Below, one piece after another: positions 1 to 8,196 of a DNA stretch of 47,406 nt. The stretch's first letter is position 1. Each line of letters begins with the position of its first letter. The translations under genes and the position numbers were made by a program. Source of the DNA: an uncultured Oscillospiraceae bacterium. GTDB lineage: Bacteria > Bacillota > Clostridia > Oscillospirales > Ruminococcaceae. A model generated the notes under the pieces. That model made no database searches and was not told the origin of the DNA. It worked only from the letters and a program-made list of their open reading frames with translations. The stretch spans positions 1-47,406 of the forward strand of contig CASFXA010000079.1 in assembly GCA_949298535.1 (NCBI GenBank), given 5' to 3'.

Positions 1-206
1 GTCAGTTCCTGACCAGCCAGAGGCTTGTCGCTGTCGGTGGAGGAGGAAGCCTCAGAGGAGGCTTCAGAAGAGGCCTCGGAGGAAGCGGGCGCGGAGGAGG
101 AGGGAGCTGCCGAAGAAGCGGAGGAGGCGGCGGAAGAACCGCAGCCGGAAAGCATGGAGAGAGCCAGCAGGGAAGCAAGAATCATAGAAAGCATCTTTTT
201 CATCAT
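1..206 (-). CDS. Lipoprotein, N-terminal part only (runs off window)
   Basis: Begins with two adjacent ATG codons behind an AGAGGA ribosome site. The protein starts MMKKMLSMILASLLALSMLSGCGSS in two pieces: a basic n-region, a hydrophobic stretch and a lipobox LSGC, so it should be processed by Lgt and Lsp and anchored by a lipidated cysteine near residue 20. A linker of about 40 residues made almost only of Ser, Ala, Glu and Pro follows, then the window ends. This architecture is typical of ABC substrate-binding lipoproteins of Oscillospiraceae, but no binding domain is visible, so the function is open. It lies 47 bp downstream of argH on the same strand and may be cotranscribed with it. Confidence 0.75.
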   Translation of the reverse strand, partial: MMKKMLSMILASLLALSMLSGCGSSAASSASSAAPSSSAPASSEASSEASSEASSSTDSDKPLAGQEL

Positions 207-253
207 AAAGTCCTCTTTTCTCTTTTTAAATTGAGCGGAAGGTTCCGCCGGGG

Positions 254-1591
254 TCAGAGCATCTCTTTCTTGATGCCCTTTTGCAGGATATTGTCGTAAT
301 CAATATAGGAATAAATAGCGTCGTCAAAAACCGGGGAGAAGGTGAGCAGTTCTTCCAACGTCAGTTCCTCAATGGCCTTTCCGTGATCCTCACAGTAGAT
401 GACGATTTCTCCCACAATACCGTGGGCATCCCGGAAAGCGACTCCCTTTTTCACCAGGTAGTCGGCCACTTCGGTGGCGTTGAGGAAGCCCTTTTTCACC
501 GCTTGTTTCATGGCTTCCGGCTTTGCCTTGAGGGTGCCGATCATTCGGTCCATCATTTGCAGGGAACCGGTGACCACATCCAGGGCGTCGTAGAAGGTGG
601 ATTTATCCTCCTGGAGGTCCTTGTTGTAGGCCAGAGGCAGCCCTTTCATGGCGCACAGCAGGGTGAACAGATTTCCGTACACCCGCCCGGTTCGTCCTCG
701 CACCAGCTCCGCTCCGTCAGAATTCTTTTTCTGGGGCATGATGCTGGAACCGGTGGTGTAGCGGTCATCCAGCACCACGAAACCAAATTCTGCACTGGTC
801 CACAGCACCAATTCCTCTGCCAGACGGGACAGGTGCATCATCAGGATGCTGAAATCCGCCATGGTTTCCAACACGAAATCCCGGTCAGACACGCCATCCA
901 GGAAATTCTTGCAGGGGCCGCCCTTGAATCCCAGCAGCTGAGCGGTGTAGGCCCGGTCAATGCTGTGGGTGGTGCCTGCCAGAGCGCCGCAGCCCAGGGG
1001 GGATTGGTCCATGATTTCCAGCGCGTTGGAAAGTCGTCGCTTATCCCGCTCCATCATCTCATAATAAGCCAGCAGATGGTGTTTAAAGGTGACCACCTGG
1101 GCCCGCTGGAGGTGGGTATATCCCGGCATGATCCAGGGATTTTCTTCCGCCACCCGCTGGAGGGTATTCTGGAAAGTTTCAATCAGCTGGATGACGCCGG
1201 CGGTCTGGGCCTTGACATAGAGCTTCATGTCCACGTTGCACTGATCGTTGCGGCTGCGGGCGGTGTGGAGCTTTTTGCCCACATCCCCCACCTTGCGGAT
1301 CAGATTCAGTTCCACAAAGGTATGTACATCCTCATATTCCGGGCCGTAAACCAGTTTTCCCTGCTGATACTCTTCCAGCAATTCCTGGAGCCCCTTGGTG
1401 AGGGTATCGCCCTCCTGGGCGGTGAGCATCCCACATTTGACCTGCATGGCCACATGGGCCAGGCTTCCCTGTATATCCGGTTCCACCAGCCAGTCGGTTC
1501 GGCAGCGTCCGCTGTTGAAGCGCTGCATCAGCGCATCCTCATCCTCTCGGAAGCGTCCGCCCCAAAGTCTGGTTTCGTAAGCGTTTGACAT
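254..1591 (-). CDS. argH: Argininosuccinate lyase
   Basis: Cytoplasmic enzyme that splits argininosuccinate into arginine and fumarate, the last step of arginine biosynthesis. The 445 residues match the usual family length. Visible signatures are HTARSRNDQ near residue 108 and the fumarase/aspartase-superfamily loop GSSIMPQKKNSD near residue 282, which carries the catalytic serine; the substrate-binding motif MPGYTHLQRAQ is near residue 155. It starts at ATG behind AGGAGG. No argG is next to it, so the pathway is split across the chromosome. A sigma-A promoter lies directly upstream (1634-1662). Confidence 0.97.
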   Translation of the reverse strand: MSNAYETRLWGGRFREDEDALMQRFNSGRCRTDWLVEPDIQGSLAHVAMQVKCGMLTAQEGDTLTKGLQELLEEYQQGKLVYGPEYEDVHTFVELNLIRKVGDVGKKLHTARSRNDQCNVDMKLYVKAQTAGVIQLIETFQNTLQRVAEENPWIMPGYTHLQRAQVVTFKHHLLAYYEMMERDKRRLSNALEIMDQSPLGCGALAGTTHSIDRAYTAQLLGFKGGPCKNFLDGVSDRDFVLETMADFSILMMHLSRLAEELVLWTSAEFGFVVLDDRYTTGSSIMPQKKNSDGAELVRGRTGRVYGNLFTLLCAMKGLPLAYNKDLQEDKSTFYDALDVVTGSLQMMDRMIGTLKAKPEAMKQAVKKGFLNATEVADYLVKKGVAFRDAHGIVGEIVIYCEDHGKAIEELTLEELLTFSPVFDDAIYSYIDYDNILQKGIKKEML

Positions 1592-1633
1592 GATGTCCTC
1601 CTGTGGGCCGTTGGCCCTCCGTTGTTTTGCATC

Positions 1634-1662
1634 ATTATACGCCTGAAAAAATAATTATGCAA
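1634..1662 (-). promoter_or_regulatory. argH promoter with partial ARG-box-like sequence
   Basis: On the minus strand TTGCAT, 17 bp, TATAAT. The -35 and spacer read TGCATAATTATTTTTTCA, which partly resembles an ArgR box (TGAAT-N4-ATTCA half-sites), so arginine repression is plausible but the match is weak. Confidence 0.6.
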
Positions 1663-1771
1663 TAGGTTTTTAGAAATATTCTGTTTTGTACATAAATATT
1701 ACATAAAGTTGGAAAATATAGGGCTATTTACCTATTATTATGAAATAAAAATCAAAAAGGAAACGACTATT

Positions 1772-1830
1772 TATGCCTGGATAATCCTGTATCCAGGCAT
1801 AAAAATCCGCTCCGGCACCGGCCGGAGCGG
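1772..1830 (-). terminator. mgtE terminator plus adjacent inverted repeat
   Basis: Directly after mgtE, CCGCTCCGGC and GCCGGAGCGG (1807-1830) form a perfect 10-bp stem with a 4-nt loop, followed on the minus strand by ATTTTTA: a classical intrinsic terminator. Immediately beyond it, TATGCCTGGAT and ATCCAGGCATA (1772-1801) form a second perfect 11-bp stem without a T-tract. Confidence 0.8.
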
Positions 1831-1845
1831 GCAAACAACGAAATT

Positions 1846-3264
1846 TTATTCTGTCAGGTGCATCAGCTGCAGCAGTACCAACCAGGTTAAGCCATAATAG
1901 GAAACCACTGCCACCAGGTCGTTGACCGTCGTAATCAGGGGCCCAGAGGCCACCGCGGGGTCAATTTTCATCTTTTGAAAACAGAGCGGCACCACCGTTC
2001 CGGCGACGCTGGAAAGCATCATGGACAGCAGCAGCGCCCCGCCGATGCAGGCGGAAATCGAAAAGGAAAACAGGAGGGACTTTCCTTTCCAGATCCAGAC
2101 GTAGAAACCGATGGCGGCGAAGGCGATCACTCCCAGAATGATACCGTTGAGCAGGCCGACCCGGCCCTCCTTAAATATCAGGGAAAGTTTTTGGCTGCCG
2201 GTAAGGCGCTCATCTGTCAGCACCCGGATGGTCACTGCCAGGGACTGGGTGCCTACATTGCCTGCCATATCCAGCACCAGGGACTGGAAGCAGACCACCA
2301 GCGTCAGCTGCGCCACCACACCCTCGAAGAGCCCCACCGCTGTGGACACCACCATCCCAAGCCCCAGCAGGATAATCAGCCAGGGCAGACGTTTGCGGAT
2401 GCTTTTCGCCACCGGCTCCCGCAGATCTTCCTCCGCCAGAAGTCCCGCCAGCCGGGCGTAATCTTCCCCCATTTCATCGTCCACCACCTGGATAAAATCC
2501 TGCGCGGTGATGACCCCCAGCAGGCGGTTGTCGCTGTCCAGCACCGGGATGGAATCCTCGGAATAATCCTTGATCCGCTCCATGCAGTCCTCCAGCTGTT
2601 CCTGGGCGTAGACATAGGGGTAAGAGGTGGTGATGATGTTTTCCAATGGCGTATTTTCCCGGGCGATAATCAGATCCTTCAGGTCGATGGCGCCATAGAA
2701 GATCTCTCCCTCCTCCACCACATAGAGGGTGGAGATATTGTCGTGTTCCGCCGCCTGGGCGATCAGCTGCCCCATGGCCTGGCGCACCGATGCGCCGGCG
2801 GTGATGCGGATGAAGTTGGTGGTCATGATGCTCCCCGCCTCATCCTCGTCAAAGGAGCGGAGCAGGGTGATGTCCCGCCGGGTGGATTCATCCATCAGCT
2901 CCAAAAGCAGATTCCGCTGCTCCTTATTCAGTTGCCGCAGATGATCCACCGCCCGGTCAGGCTCCATGTGGGAGAGGACCTCCAGTTTTTTGCGGATGCT
3001 CAGTTCTCCGAAATAGGGACTGTCCAGGGGAGCGTATTCCAGAACATCCGACAGGGTTTCCGGGTCCAAAATATGATACAGCCGCTCCCGCTGTTCCGGG
3101 GACAGAAGCTCCAAAACAGCGGCCAAATCATTTTCATGATAGTTGGCCAATTTTTTCCGCAAAGCGGGGGGCGAGATGGGGCTGCGGATGATTTCCGCCA
3201 ATTCCGCCGTATAATTCCGATGCTGTCCGCTGTTTTCCAACAGCAGTTCTTTTTTCTGCTCCAT
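1846..3264 (-). CDS. mgtE: MgtE-family magnesium transporter
   Basis: Membrane Mg2+ channel. The start chosen is the ATG at 3264 behind GGGAGG; a longer frame to 3345 has no ribosome site and unlikely sequence. The 472 residues show the standard order: an acidic N domain of superhelical repeats (about 1-130), a CBS-domain pair (about 135-265) that senses cytosolic Mg2+ and gates the pore, a connecting helix, and five membrane helices at the end. The last helices contain DPAVASGPLITTVNDL, matching the family motif with the pore aspartate. A strong promoter lies 344 bp upstream, so the mRNA has an unusually long leader. Confidence 0.95.
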   Translation of the reverse strand: MEQKKELLLENSGQHRNYTAELAEIIRSPISPPALRKKLANYHENDLAAVLELLSPEQRERLYHILDPETLSDVLEYAPLDSPYFGELSIRKKLEVLSHMEPDRAVDHLRQLNKEQRNLLLELMDESTRRDITLLRSFDEDEAGSIMTTNFIRITAGASVRQAMGQLIAQAAEHDNISTLYVVEEGEIFYGAIDLKDLIIARENTPLENIITTSYPYVYAQEQLEDCMERIKDYSEDSIPVLDSDNRLLGVITAQDFIQVVDDEMGEDYARLAGLLAEEDLREPVAKSIRKRLPWLIILLGLGMVVSTAVGLFEGVVAQLTLVVCFQSLVLDMAGNVGTQSLAVTIRVLTDERLTGSQKLSLIFKEGRVGLLNGIILGVIAFAAIGFYVWIWKGKSLLFSFSISACIGGALLLSMMLSSVAGTVVPLCFQKMKIDPAVASGPLITTVNDLVAVVSYYGLTWLVLLQLMHLTE

Positions 3265-3607
3265 GGTGCATCCTCCCTTTCTGTCGCGCCGGCTGAGGGC
3301 CGGCTTGGAAAGCTCTCCCGGTTTCCATGGGGACAGACACAGCAAGACGCTCCGGAACCAATCAAAAAGCCATTGCCTCCGGAGAACTTGCTCTGCCGGT
3401 TCCCAAAAGCGGTCCGGAAGATCCTGTTCAGAAGGGGCAATGGCAAATATTCCGTGGGAAAATCAGCCTGGAGACTTCAGCGGCGTCGCAGAAATCCTCA
3501 GACCCGGATCATATTCCACTGCCCGTTTTCGATCACAGCTACTGCCGCCGTCCATTTCCTCACCTCCCAAAACTTCGGAAAAGGCCATTCTCTCTTTATG
3601 CGAGGCC
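3265..3607 (-). promoter_or_regulatory. Long mgtE leader with a possible upstream ORF
   Basis: About 335 nt separate the expected transcription start from the mgtE start. The leader contains GGGAGGTGAGGAAATGG, i.e. a strong ribosome site and an ATG that opens a 30-codon frame, and an AGCCGGC/GCCGGC stem just before the mgtE ribosome site. Magnesium transporter genes are often controlled by leaders (M-box, short leader peptides). The AGGTGAGG segment recalls the M-box core, but I cannot recover the rest of the M-box by eye, so no riboswitch is claimed. Confidence 0.4.
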
Positions 3608-3637
3608 ATTGTAGCATCGGGTTGTTGCATTTGTCAA
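3608..3637 (-). promoter_or_regulatory. mgtE promoter (sigma-A)
   Basis: Minus strand TTGACA, 18 bp, TACAAT; consensus -35 and near-consensus -10. Confidence 0.75.
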
Positions 3638-3827
3638 CATTTTAAATGTGCCGGGTTTGTAAACTTTTCTCCTTCCGGGGTGTCCGGGAATTTTCCTGAC
3701 ATCGGCCTGAAGGCCCCTTGCGGTGGTGAAGATGAAAAAGCTGCCGCCATTCGCCTTGGCCTTCCGCTGGGAAGAAGGATCGGGACCGCGTAACGACAGG
3801 GAAATTCCAAAGAGCAGGCGGCTTGTA

Positions 3828-3856
3828 TTGAAAAAAAGAGACTTTTGTGTCATAAT
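3828..3856 (+). promoter_or_regulatory. Promoter of the NSS transporter gene
   Basis: TTGAAA (3828-3833), 17 bp, CATAAT (3851-3856), about 55 bp before the start codon. It is divergent from the mgtE promoter about 190 bp away; nothing else is recognisable between them. Confidence 0.65.
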
Positions 3857-3913
3857 ATATCGGCTGCCCTTTTGCCCCAGGAAAATTTATCCGGCAGCGG
3901 AAAGAGGTTTTTT

Positions 3914-5272
3914 ATGGATTCATCCGCCAGAAGCAGCTTTACCAGCCGCTTGGGCTTTGTGTTGGCAGCCGCCGGCTCCGCTGTAGGCCTTGGGAATATC
4001 TGGAGATTTCCTTACCTGGCCGCGAAATACGGAGGCGGCATTTTTCTGCTGGTATATGTTGTGCTTGCTCTTACCTTCGGTTTCACGCTGATGACCGCCG
4101 AGATCGCCATTGGCCGCAAAACCGGCCTGAGCGCTGTGAAAGCCTATGAGGTGCTGGACCGGCGCTTTGGATTTGTAGGGATTTTATCCTCCCTGGTGCC
4201 GATGATTATTCTGCCTTATTATACTGTCATCAGCGGCTGGGTGGCGAAATATTTCTTCACCTATCTGACGGGGGGCGGACAGCAGGCCGTCGCGGAGGGA
4301 TATTTCAAAAGTTTCATCAGCAGCACCTGGTCCCCTATTTTTTGGTTTCTCCTCTGCCTGCTGGCCACCTTCGCAGTGGTGATGATGGGGGTGGAAAAGG
4401 GTGTGGAAAAGTGCAGCAAGCTGCTGATGCCCTTTCTGGTGGTGCTGTCGGTGGTGATCGCCATTTTTTCCATCACCCGTCCCGGCGCCTGGGAAGGGGT
4501 GCTGTACTATATTCTGCCGGATCCCTCCCGCTTTTCAATAATGACGGTGGTGGCCGCCATGGGACAGATGTTTTACTCCATGTCTCTGGCCATGGGGATT
4601 ATGATTACCTATGGTTCCTACATGAAGAAGGACACCGACCTGGCCCACTGCGTAGGGCAGATTGAAATTTTTGACACCGGCATCGCCTTCCTGGCGGGAC
4701 TGATTATTATTCCTGCGGTGTTTGCCTTTTCCGGAGGGGATGCAGACGCCCTCAATGCGGGGGCGGGGTTAATGTTCATCACCCTGCCGAAGGTGTTTGG
4801 CAGCATGAGCATGGGAGGCATTGTGGGAGCGGTGTTCTTTCTGCTGGTCCTTTTTGCCGCCATCACCTCCACCATCTCCCTGATGGAGGCGATTGTTTCG
4901 ATTTTTCTGGATCGGTTTCATGTTTCCCGCCCGCAAGCCTGTTTGGCGGTGCTGGTGATTTGTTTGGTGCTGGGACTGCCTTCCTCTCTGGGTCAGGGGT
5001 CCTGGGCGGCCATCACCTTCCTGGGAATGAATATTCAGGATTTCCTGGATTTCATCAGCAACTCGGTGATGATGCCCATTGCCGCTTTCTGCACCTGCAT
5101 TTTTGTTTCCCGGGGCGTGGGGGTCAGCGCCATTCTGGAGGAAGTAAAACATTCCTCCCATTTCCATCGGGAGAAGCTGTTTGTGGTGATGATCCGTTAT
5201 ATCGCGCCGATTTTTATCATTGCTGTGCTGGTCAGCTCCGTTCTCAGCGCCCTCAACATTGTGGTTATCTGA
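3914..5272 (+). CDS. Sodium-dependent transporter, NSS/SNF family
   Basis: Sodium-coupled symporter of the LeuT fold, probably for an amino acid. The ATG at 3914 is behind AGAGG; the longer frame upstream overlaps the promoter. The 452-residue protein opens with SRLGFVLAAAGSAVGLGNIWRFPY, the unwound TM1 signature that holds both Na+ and substrate in LeuT, here split as SRLGFVLAAAG and SAVGLGNIWRFPY. About eleven hydrophobic segments follow, the bacterial number. The substrate cannot be deduced; family members carry leucine, tyrosine, tryptophan and others. It stands alone with its own promoter and terminator. Confidence 0.93.
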   Translation: MDSSARSSFTSRLGFVLAAAGSAVGLGNIWRFPYLAAKYGGGIFLLVYVVLALTFGFTLMTAEIAIGRKTGLSAVKAYEVLDRRFGFVGILSSLVPMIILPYYTVISGWVAKYFFTYLTGGGQQAVAEGYFKSFISSTWSPIFWFLLCLLATFAVVMMGVEKGVEKCSKLLMPFLVVLSVVIAIFSITRPGAWEGVLYYILPDPSRFSIMTVVAAMGQMFYSMSLAMGIMITYGSYMKKDTDLAHCVGQIEIFDTGIAFLAGLIIIPAVFAFSGGDADALNAGAGLMFITLPKVFGSMSMGGIVGAVFFLLVLFAAITSTISLMEAIVSIFLDRFHVSRPQACLAVLVICLVLGLPSSLGQGSWAAITFLGMNIQDFLDFISNSVMMPIAAFCTCIFVSRGVGVSAILEEVKHSSHFHREKLFVVMIRYIAPIFIIAVLVSSVLSALNIVVI

Positions 5273-5301
5273 CCGGTGCTGTTTTTCCGCTTTGAACGGA
5301 A

Positions 5302-5350
5302 AGCCCGCCTTTCCCGGGTGTATTTCCCGGGTGGGGCGGGCTCTTTGATT
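5302..5350 (+). terminator. Terminator of the NSS transporter gene
   Basis: AGCCCGCC (5302-5309) pairs with GGCGGGCT ending at 5341, with an inner CCCGGG/CCCGGG stem, followed by CTTTGATTT. Confidence 0.75.
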
Positions 5351-5907
5351 TGTCTCCCGTAGCAGGGAAGGCAGCTGGAGAAAAGGAGAGGCCATCCAGG
5401 GGAAGACTCCCCGAAGGCAGCGGCCCTTTGGAGGATCGTTGCTGAAATGACAGCGGTTTCTCCATGCGGAGCGGATGAAGAGGCGCGCTTCTGTTTTCCC
5501 TGGGGGAGATGGCTCGCTGCTTTTGGATAGAAGGAGATGGAAGGGCTTTTTTCGGGATGGATGTGGCTGTGCCGCCGTCCTGTTCCCGTTTTAGCGGCAG
5601 GGTCTGCGGTTGGCTCAAAGGATGCCAGACAGTTTCCTTTTGAAGTCTGAAAAGAAAATGTACAAAAGCCGGCCAATGGCCGGCTTTGTTTGCAGATGAT
5701 GAAACTGCCTCTGGCTGAAACAGAGGCGGGAAGAAAATTACTCAGGACTTTCGGGAAAATCCGTCAGGGCAAAGGCCGGGATAGGGGCCAGCTATAGGGC
5801 CAGCCCCCCAGGGAGCCTGAAATTGAAGCCGCTCTGCCCATGGGGATGGAATCCGCTGGTTCCCGGAACCCTGTATCCGCCGGGGCGGATCTTTTTGCGG
5901 CCACGAT
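5351..5907. other. Non-coding gap between NSS gene and coaBC
   Basis: No frame here has a ribosome site or protein-like composition. The one clear element is the hairpin AAAGCCGGCC-AAT-GGCCGGCTTTG at 5664-5690 with A- and T-rich flanks, a bidirectional terminator placed well beyond the coaBC stop. Confidence 0.6.
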
Positions 5908-7119
5908 TTATTTCGCCGTTCCTCCCCGCCGGCGAAGAATCTCATCCAGCAGGCTGTGGGCCGCCTCGTCTTTGGACTGAAGGGGCAGGGGACGTTCCCC
6001 GTCCTCGGCGATCAAAGTGAGATGGTTGGTATTTCCTCCGAAGCCGGCGCCCTCCTCCCGGATGCTGTTGGCTGCGATCAGATCCAGATTCTTTTTGGTC
6101 AGCTTTTTCCGGGAGTTTTCCAGCAGGTCTCTGGTTTCCATGGAAAATCCGCACAAAAATTGTCCCGGCGTTTTATGCGCTCCCAACCATCCCAAAATGT
6201 CCTGGGTCCGCTCCAGACGAAGAACCAGATCGCTGCCATCATCGGACTTTTTAATTTTGTCTCCGGCTATTTGAGCGGGACGATAGTCGGCCACCGCTGC
6301 GGCTTTGATGATGATGTCCTGCTCCGGGGCCCGGCTGGTCACCTCCTGGAACATTTCCTGAGCGGCAGTGATTTCCACTGTTTCCACATAGGCAGGGCGG
6401 TGCAGCTGAGTGGGCCCGGTGACCAGAGTCACCTGAGCGCCTCTGGCGGCGGCAGCCCGGGCGATGGCATAGCCCATTTTCCCGGTGGAATGATTGGTGA
6501 GATAGCGCACCGGATCCAGGGCTTCCTGAGTGGGGCCGGCGGTGACCAGCACCCGCAATCCGGTCATATCCTGAGGGTGGGCCAGCCGGTGAAGGATGCT
6601 TTCCAGCAGATCCTCCGGTTCCGGCATCTTTCCCAGTCCCACAGCCCCGCAGGCCAGGCGGCCCGCCGCCGGAGTGAGAACTTCCCAGCTATATTTCCGC
6701 AGGGTTTCCAGGTTATCCTGAGTGACGGGATTTTCATACATCTTGGTATTCATGGCGGGGGCGGCGATTTTGGGACAGTTGCAGGCCAGAACGGTGGTGG
6801 TGAGCATATCGTCGGCGATGCCGTGGGCCAGCTTTGCCAAAACATTGGCGGTTGCGGGAGCGATCATCACCAGATCCGCCTGATCTGCCAGGGAGATATG
6901 CTCCACCTGATAGCTGTGGTTCCGGTCAAAGGTATCGGTCACCGTCCGGTTTCCGGTGAGGCTTTCAAAGGTGAGGGGTGAAATAAACTCGGTGGCGTTT
7001 TTGGTCATAATAACCTGTACGTTGCAATGCTGCTTAACCAGGGCGGAGGTGAGCGCCGCCGCTTTGTAGCAGGCAATCCCGCCGGTGATTCCCAGCAGGA
7101 CGGTTTTTCCCTTGAGCAT
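5908..7119 (-). CDS. coaBC: Bifunctional phosphopantothenoylcysteine decarboxylase / phosphopantothenate-cysteine ligase
   Basis: Cytoplasmic enzyme of coenzyme A synthesis: the C-terminal CoaB domain joins cysteine to 4'-phosphopantothenate using CTP and the N-terminal flavoprotein CoaC domain decarboxylates the product. The 403 residues have the usual fused length. The CoaC half (about 1-180) shows GITGGIACYKAA, the flavin-binding IAPATANVLAKLAHGIADD, PAMNTKMYENP and the flap cysteine in RLACGAVGLGKM. The CoaB half (about 190-400) shows VTAGPTQEALDPVRYLTNHSTGKMG in two adjoining motifs (VTAGPTQEALDPVR, NHSTGKMG) and AAVADYRP. It faces away from coaX, which catalyses an earlier step. Confidence 0.97.
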   Translation of the reverse strand: MLKGKTVLLGITGGIACYKAAALTSALVKQHCNVQVIMTKNATEFISPLTFESLTGNRTVTDTFDRNHSYQVEHISLADQADLVMIAPATANVLAKLAHGIADDMLTTTVLACNCPKIAAPAMNTKMYENPVTQDNLETLRKYSWEVLTPAAGRLACGAVGLGKMPEPEDLLESILHRLAHPQDMTGLRVLVTAGPTQEALDPVRYLTNHSTGKMGYAIARAAAARGAQVTLVTGPTQLHRPAYVETVEITAAQEMFQEVTSRAPEQDIIIKAAAVADYRPAQIAGDKIKKSDDGSDLVLRLERTQDILGWLGAHKTPGQFLCGFSMETRDLLENSRKKLTKKNLDLIAANSIREEGAGFGGNTNHLTLIAEDGERPLPLQSKDEAAHSLLDEILRRRGGTAK

Positions 7120-7259
7120 AAGATTGTCCCTCTCTTTCCGGTTTTGGGAAAAGTGATTTTTGCCGTGTCTGGCAGCCGGCTTCCCGTTTGCAAGAAGGAA
7201 ATCCCCTTTCCCGGAAAGGTTGTCCGGTCCGCCTTTTGCAGCTTTTTGAAGACGGTTTC

Positions 7260-7288
7260 AGTATAACAAATCCTCTGACTGATGTAAA
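7260..7288 (-). promoter_or_regulatory. coaBC promoter
   Basis: Minus strand TTTACA, 17 bp, TATACT, giving a leader of about 135 nt in which I recognise no known riboswitch. Confidence 0.65.
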
Positions 7289-7351
7289 GGCGGACGGCGG
7301 GCGGAGGACCTTGCAGCAACAGGGAAAAACCTTATTTGCCGTTGGTTTTTC

Positions 7352-7381
7352 TTGCAATTGCCGTCCCTGCCGCGTTATAAT
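7352..7381 (+). promoter_or_regulatory. Promoter of the ECF-coaX operon
   Basis: TTGCAA, 18 bp, TATAAT. It is divergent from the coaBC promoter; the -35 boxes are about 63 bp apart. The leader of about 110 nt before the start codon has no recognised motif. Confidence 0.7.
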
Positions 7382-7498
7382 AAAGACGCCTCCGGGGCCT
7401 TTCCGTCATACCCATAGGGATGGCAGGAGCTTACAGGCTTTGGGGCAAAATTTGATTTGCGCTGTATCCTGTGGGAACAGCAGCAGGAGGTTTTACAA

Positions 7499-8173
7499 TT
7501 GAATCAGCACAACAAACAGGCGAATCCCAGTTCCAGCCGGAAGGCCCTGCGGGACATGACGCTTTTGTCCCTCTTCACGGCGCTCATCATCCTGATGGCC
7601 TGCACCCCCATCGGACTGATTGATCTGCCCCTCATCAAGGCCACCATCCTCCATGTGCCGGTGATTATCGGCGCGATTTTGCTGGGCCCCAAACGGGGGA
7701 TTTTTCTGGGGGCGGTTTTCGGCGTCACCAGTGTGGTGAAAAATACATTGGTGCCCAGTCTGCTTGCCTTTGCTTTCAGCCCTTTGATCCCGGTTCCCGG
7801 CGCTTCCCGGGGCAGTTTGTGGGCCCTGGTGATCTCCATGGTGCCCCGGATGCTTATCGGTTTGGTCAGCTGGGCGGTATATGCGCTGCTTTCCAGAATT
7901 TTGGGAAAGAAACTTCATGGCCGCACCATCAGCATGGCGGTTGCCGCCGTGATGGGGGCCATCACCAACACCGCTTTGGTGATGGGGCTGATTTATCTGC
8001 TGTTCCAGGACGCCTACGCTCTGGCCAACAATTTGCCGGTGGCCCAGGTTTCCGCAGCGATTTTGGGGATTGTGGCCGGCAACGGTGTCCCCGAGGCCAT
8101 TGCAGCCGCTGTGCTGGTGCCTGCCGTGGCCCTGCCCCTGCAAAAGGTTTTGTCCAGGGGTTTTGCATCCTGA
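7499..8173 (+). CDS. ECF transporter S component, probably for pantothenate
   Basis: Small integral membrane substrate-binding subunit of an energy-coupling-factor importer. The start is TTG at 7499, 8 nt after AGGAGG; the upstream ATG at 7457 has no ribosome site. The 224-residue protein has a polar N-terminal 20 residues and then about six hydrophobic segments; HVPVIIGAILLGPKRGIFLGAVFG (here HVPVIIGAILLGP then KRGIFLGAVFG) is typical of S components. It must borrow the shared EcfA/A'/T module encoded elsewhere. coaX follows after 23 bp and coaBC is divergent, which supports a pantothenate (PanT-like) role; this assignment rests on context. Confidence 0.85.
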   Translation: MNQHNKQANPSSSRKALRDMTLLSLFTALIILMACTPIGLIDLPLIKATILHVPVIIGAILLGPKRGIFLGAVFGVTSVVKNTLVPSLLAFAFSPLIPVPGASRGSLWALVISMVPRMLIGLVSWAVYALLSRILGKKLHGRTISMAVAAVMGAITNTALVMGLIYLLFQDAYALANNLPVAQVSAAILGIVAGNGVPEAIAAAVLVPAVALPLQKVLSRGFAS

Positions 8174-8196
8174 GAGGATAAAGGAGACGATGGGCG

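Noticed and set aside
25-234. Plus-strand Glu/Ala-repeat reading frame
   Set aside because: It is the complement of the Ser/Ala-rich linker of the minus-strand lipoprotein and has no ribosome site.
1975-3645. Plus-strand 556-codon open frame over mgtE
   Set aside because: Antisense shadow; His/Gln-rich translation typical of reversed GC-rich coding sequence.
5197-5676. Minus-strand 159-codon frame between the NSS gene and coaBC
   Set aside because: No ribosome site; spans a terminator hairpin.
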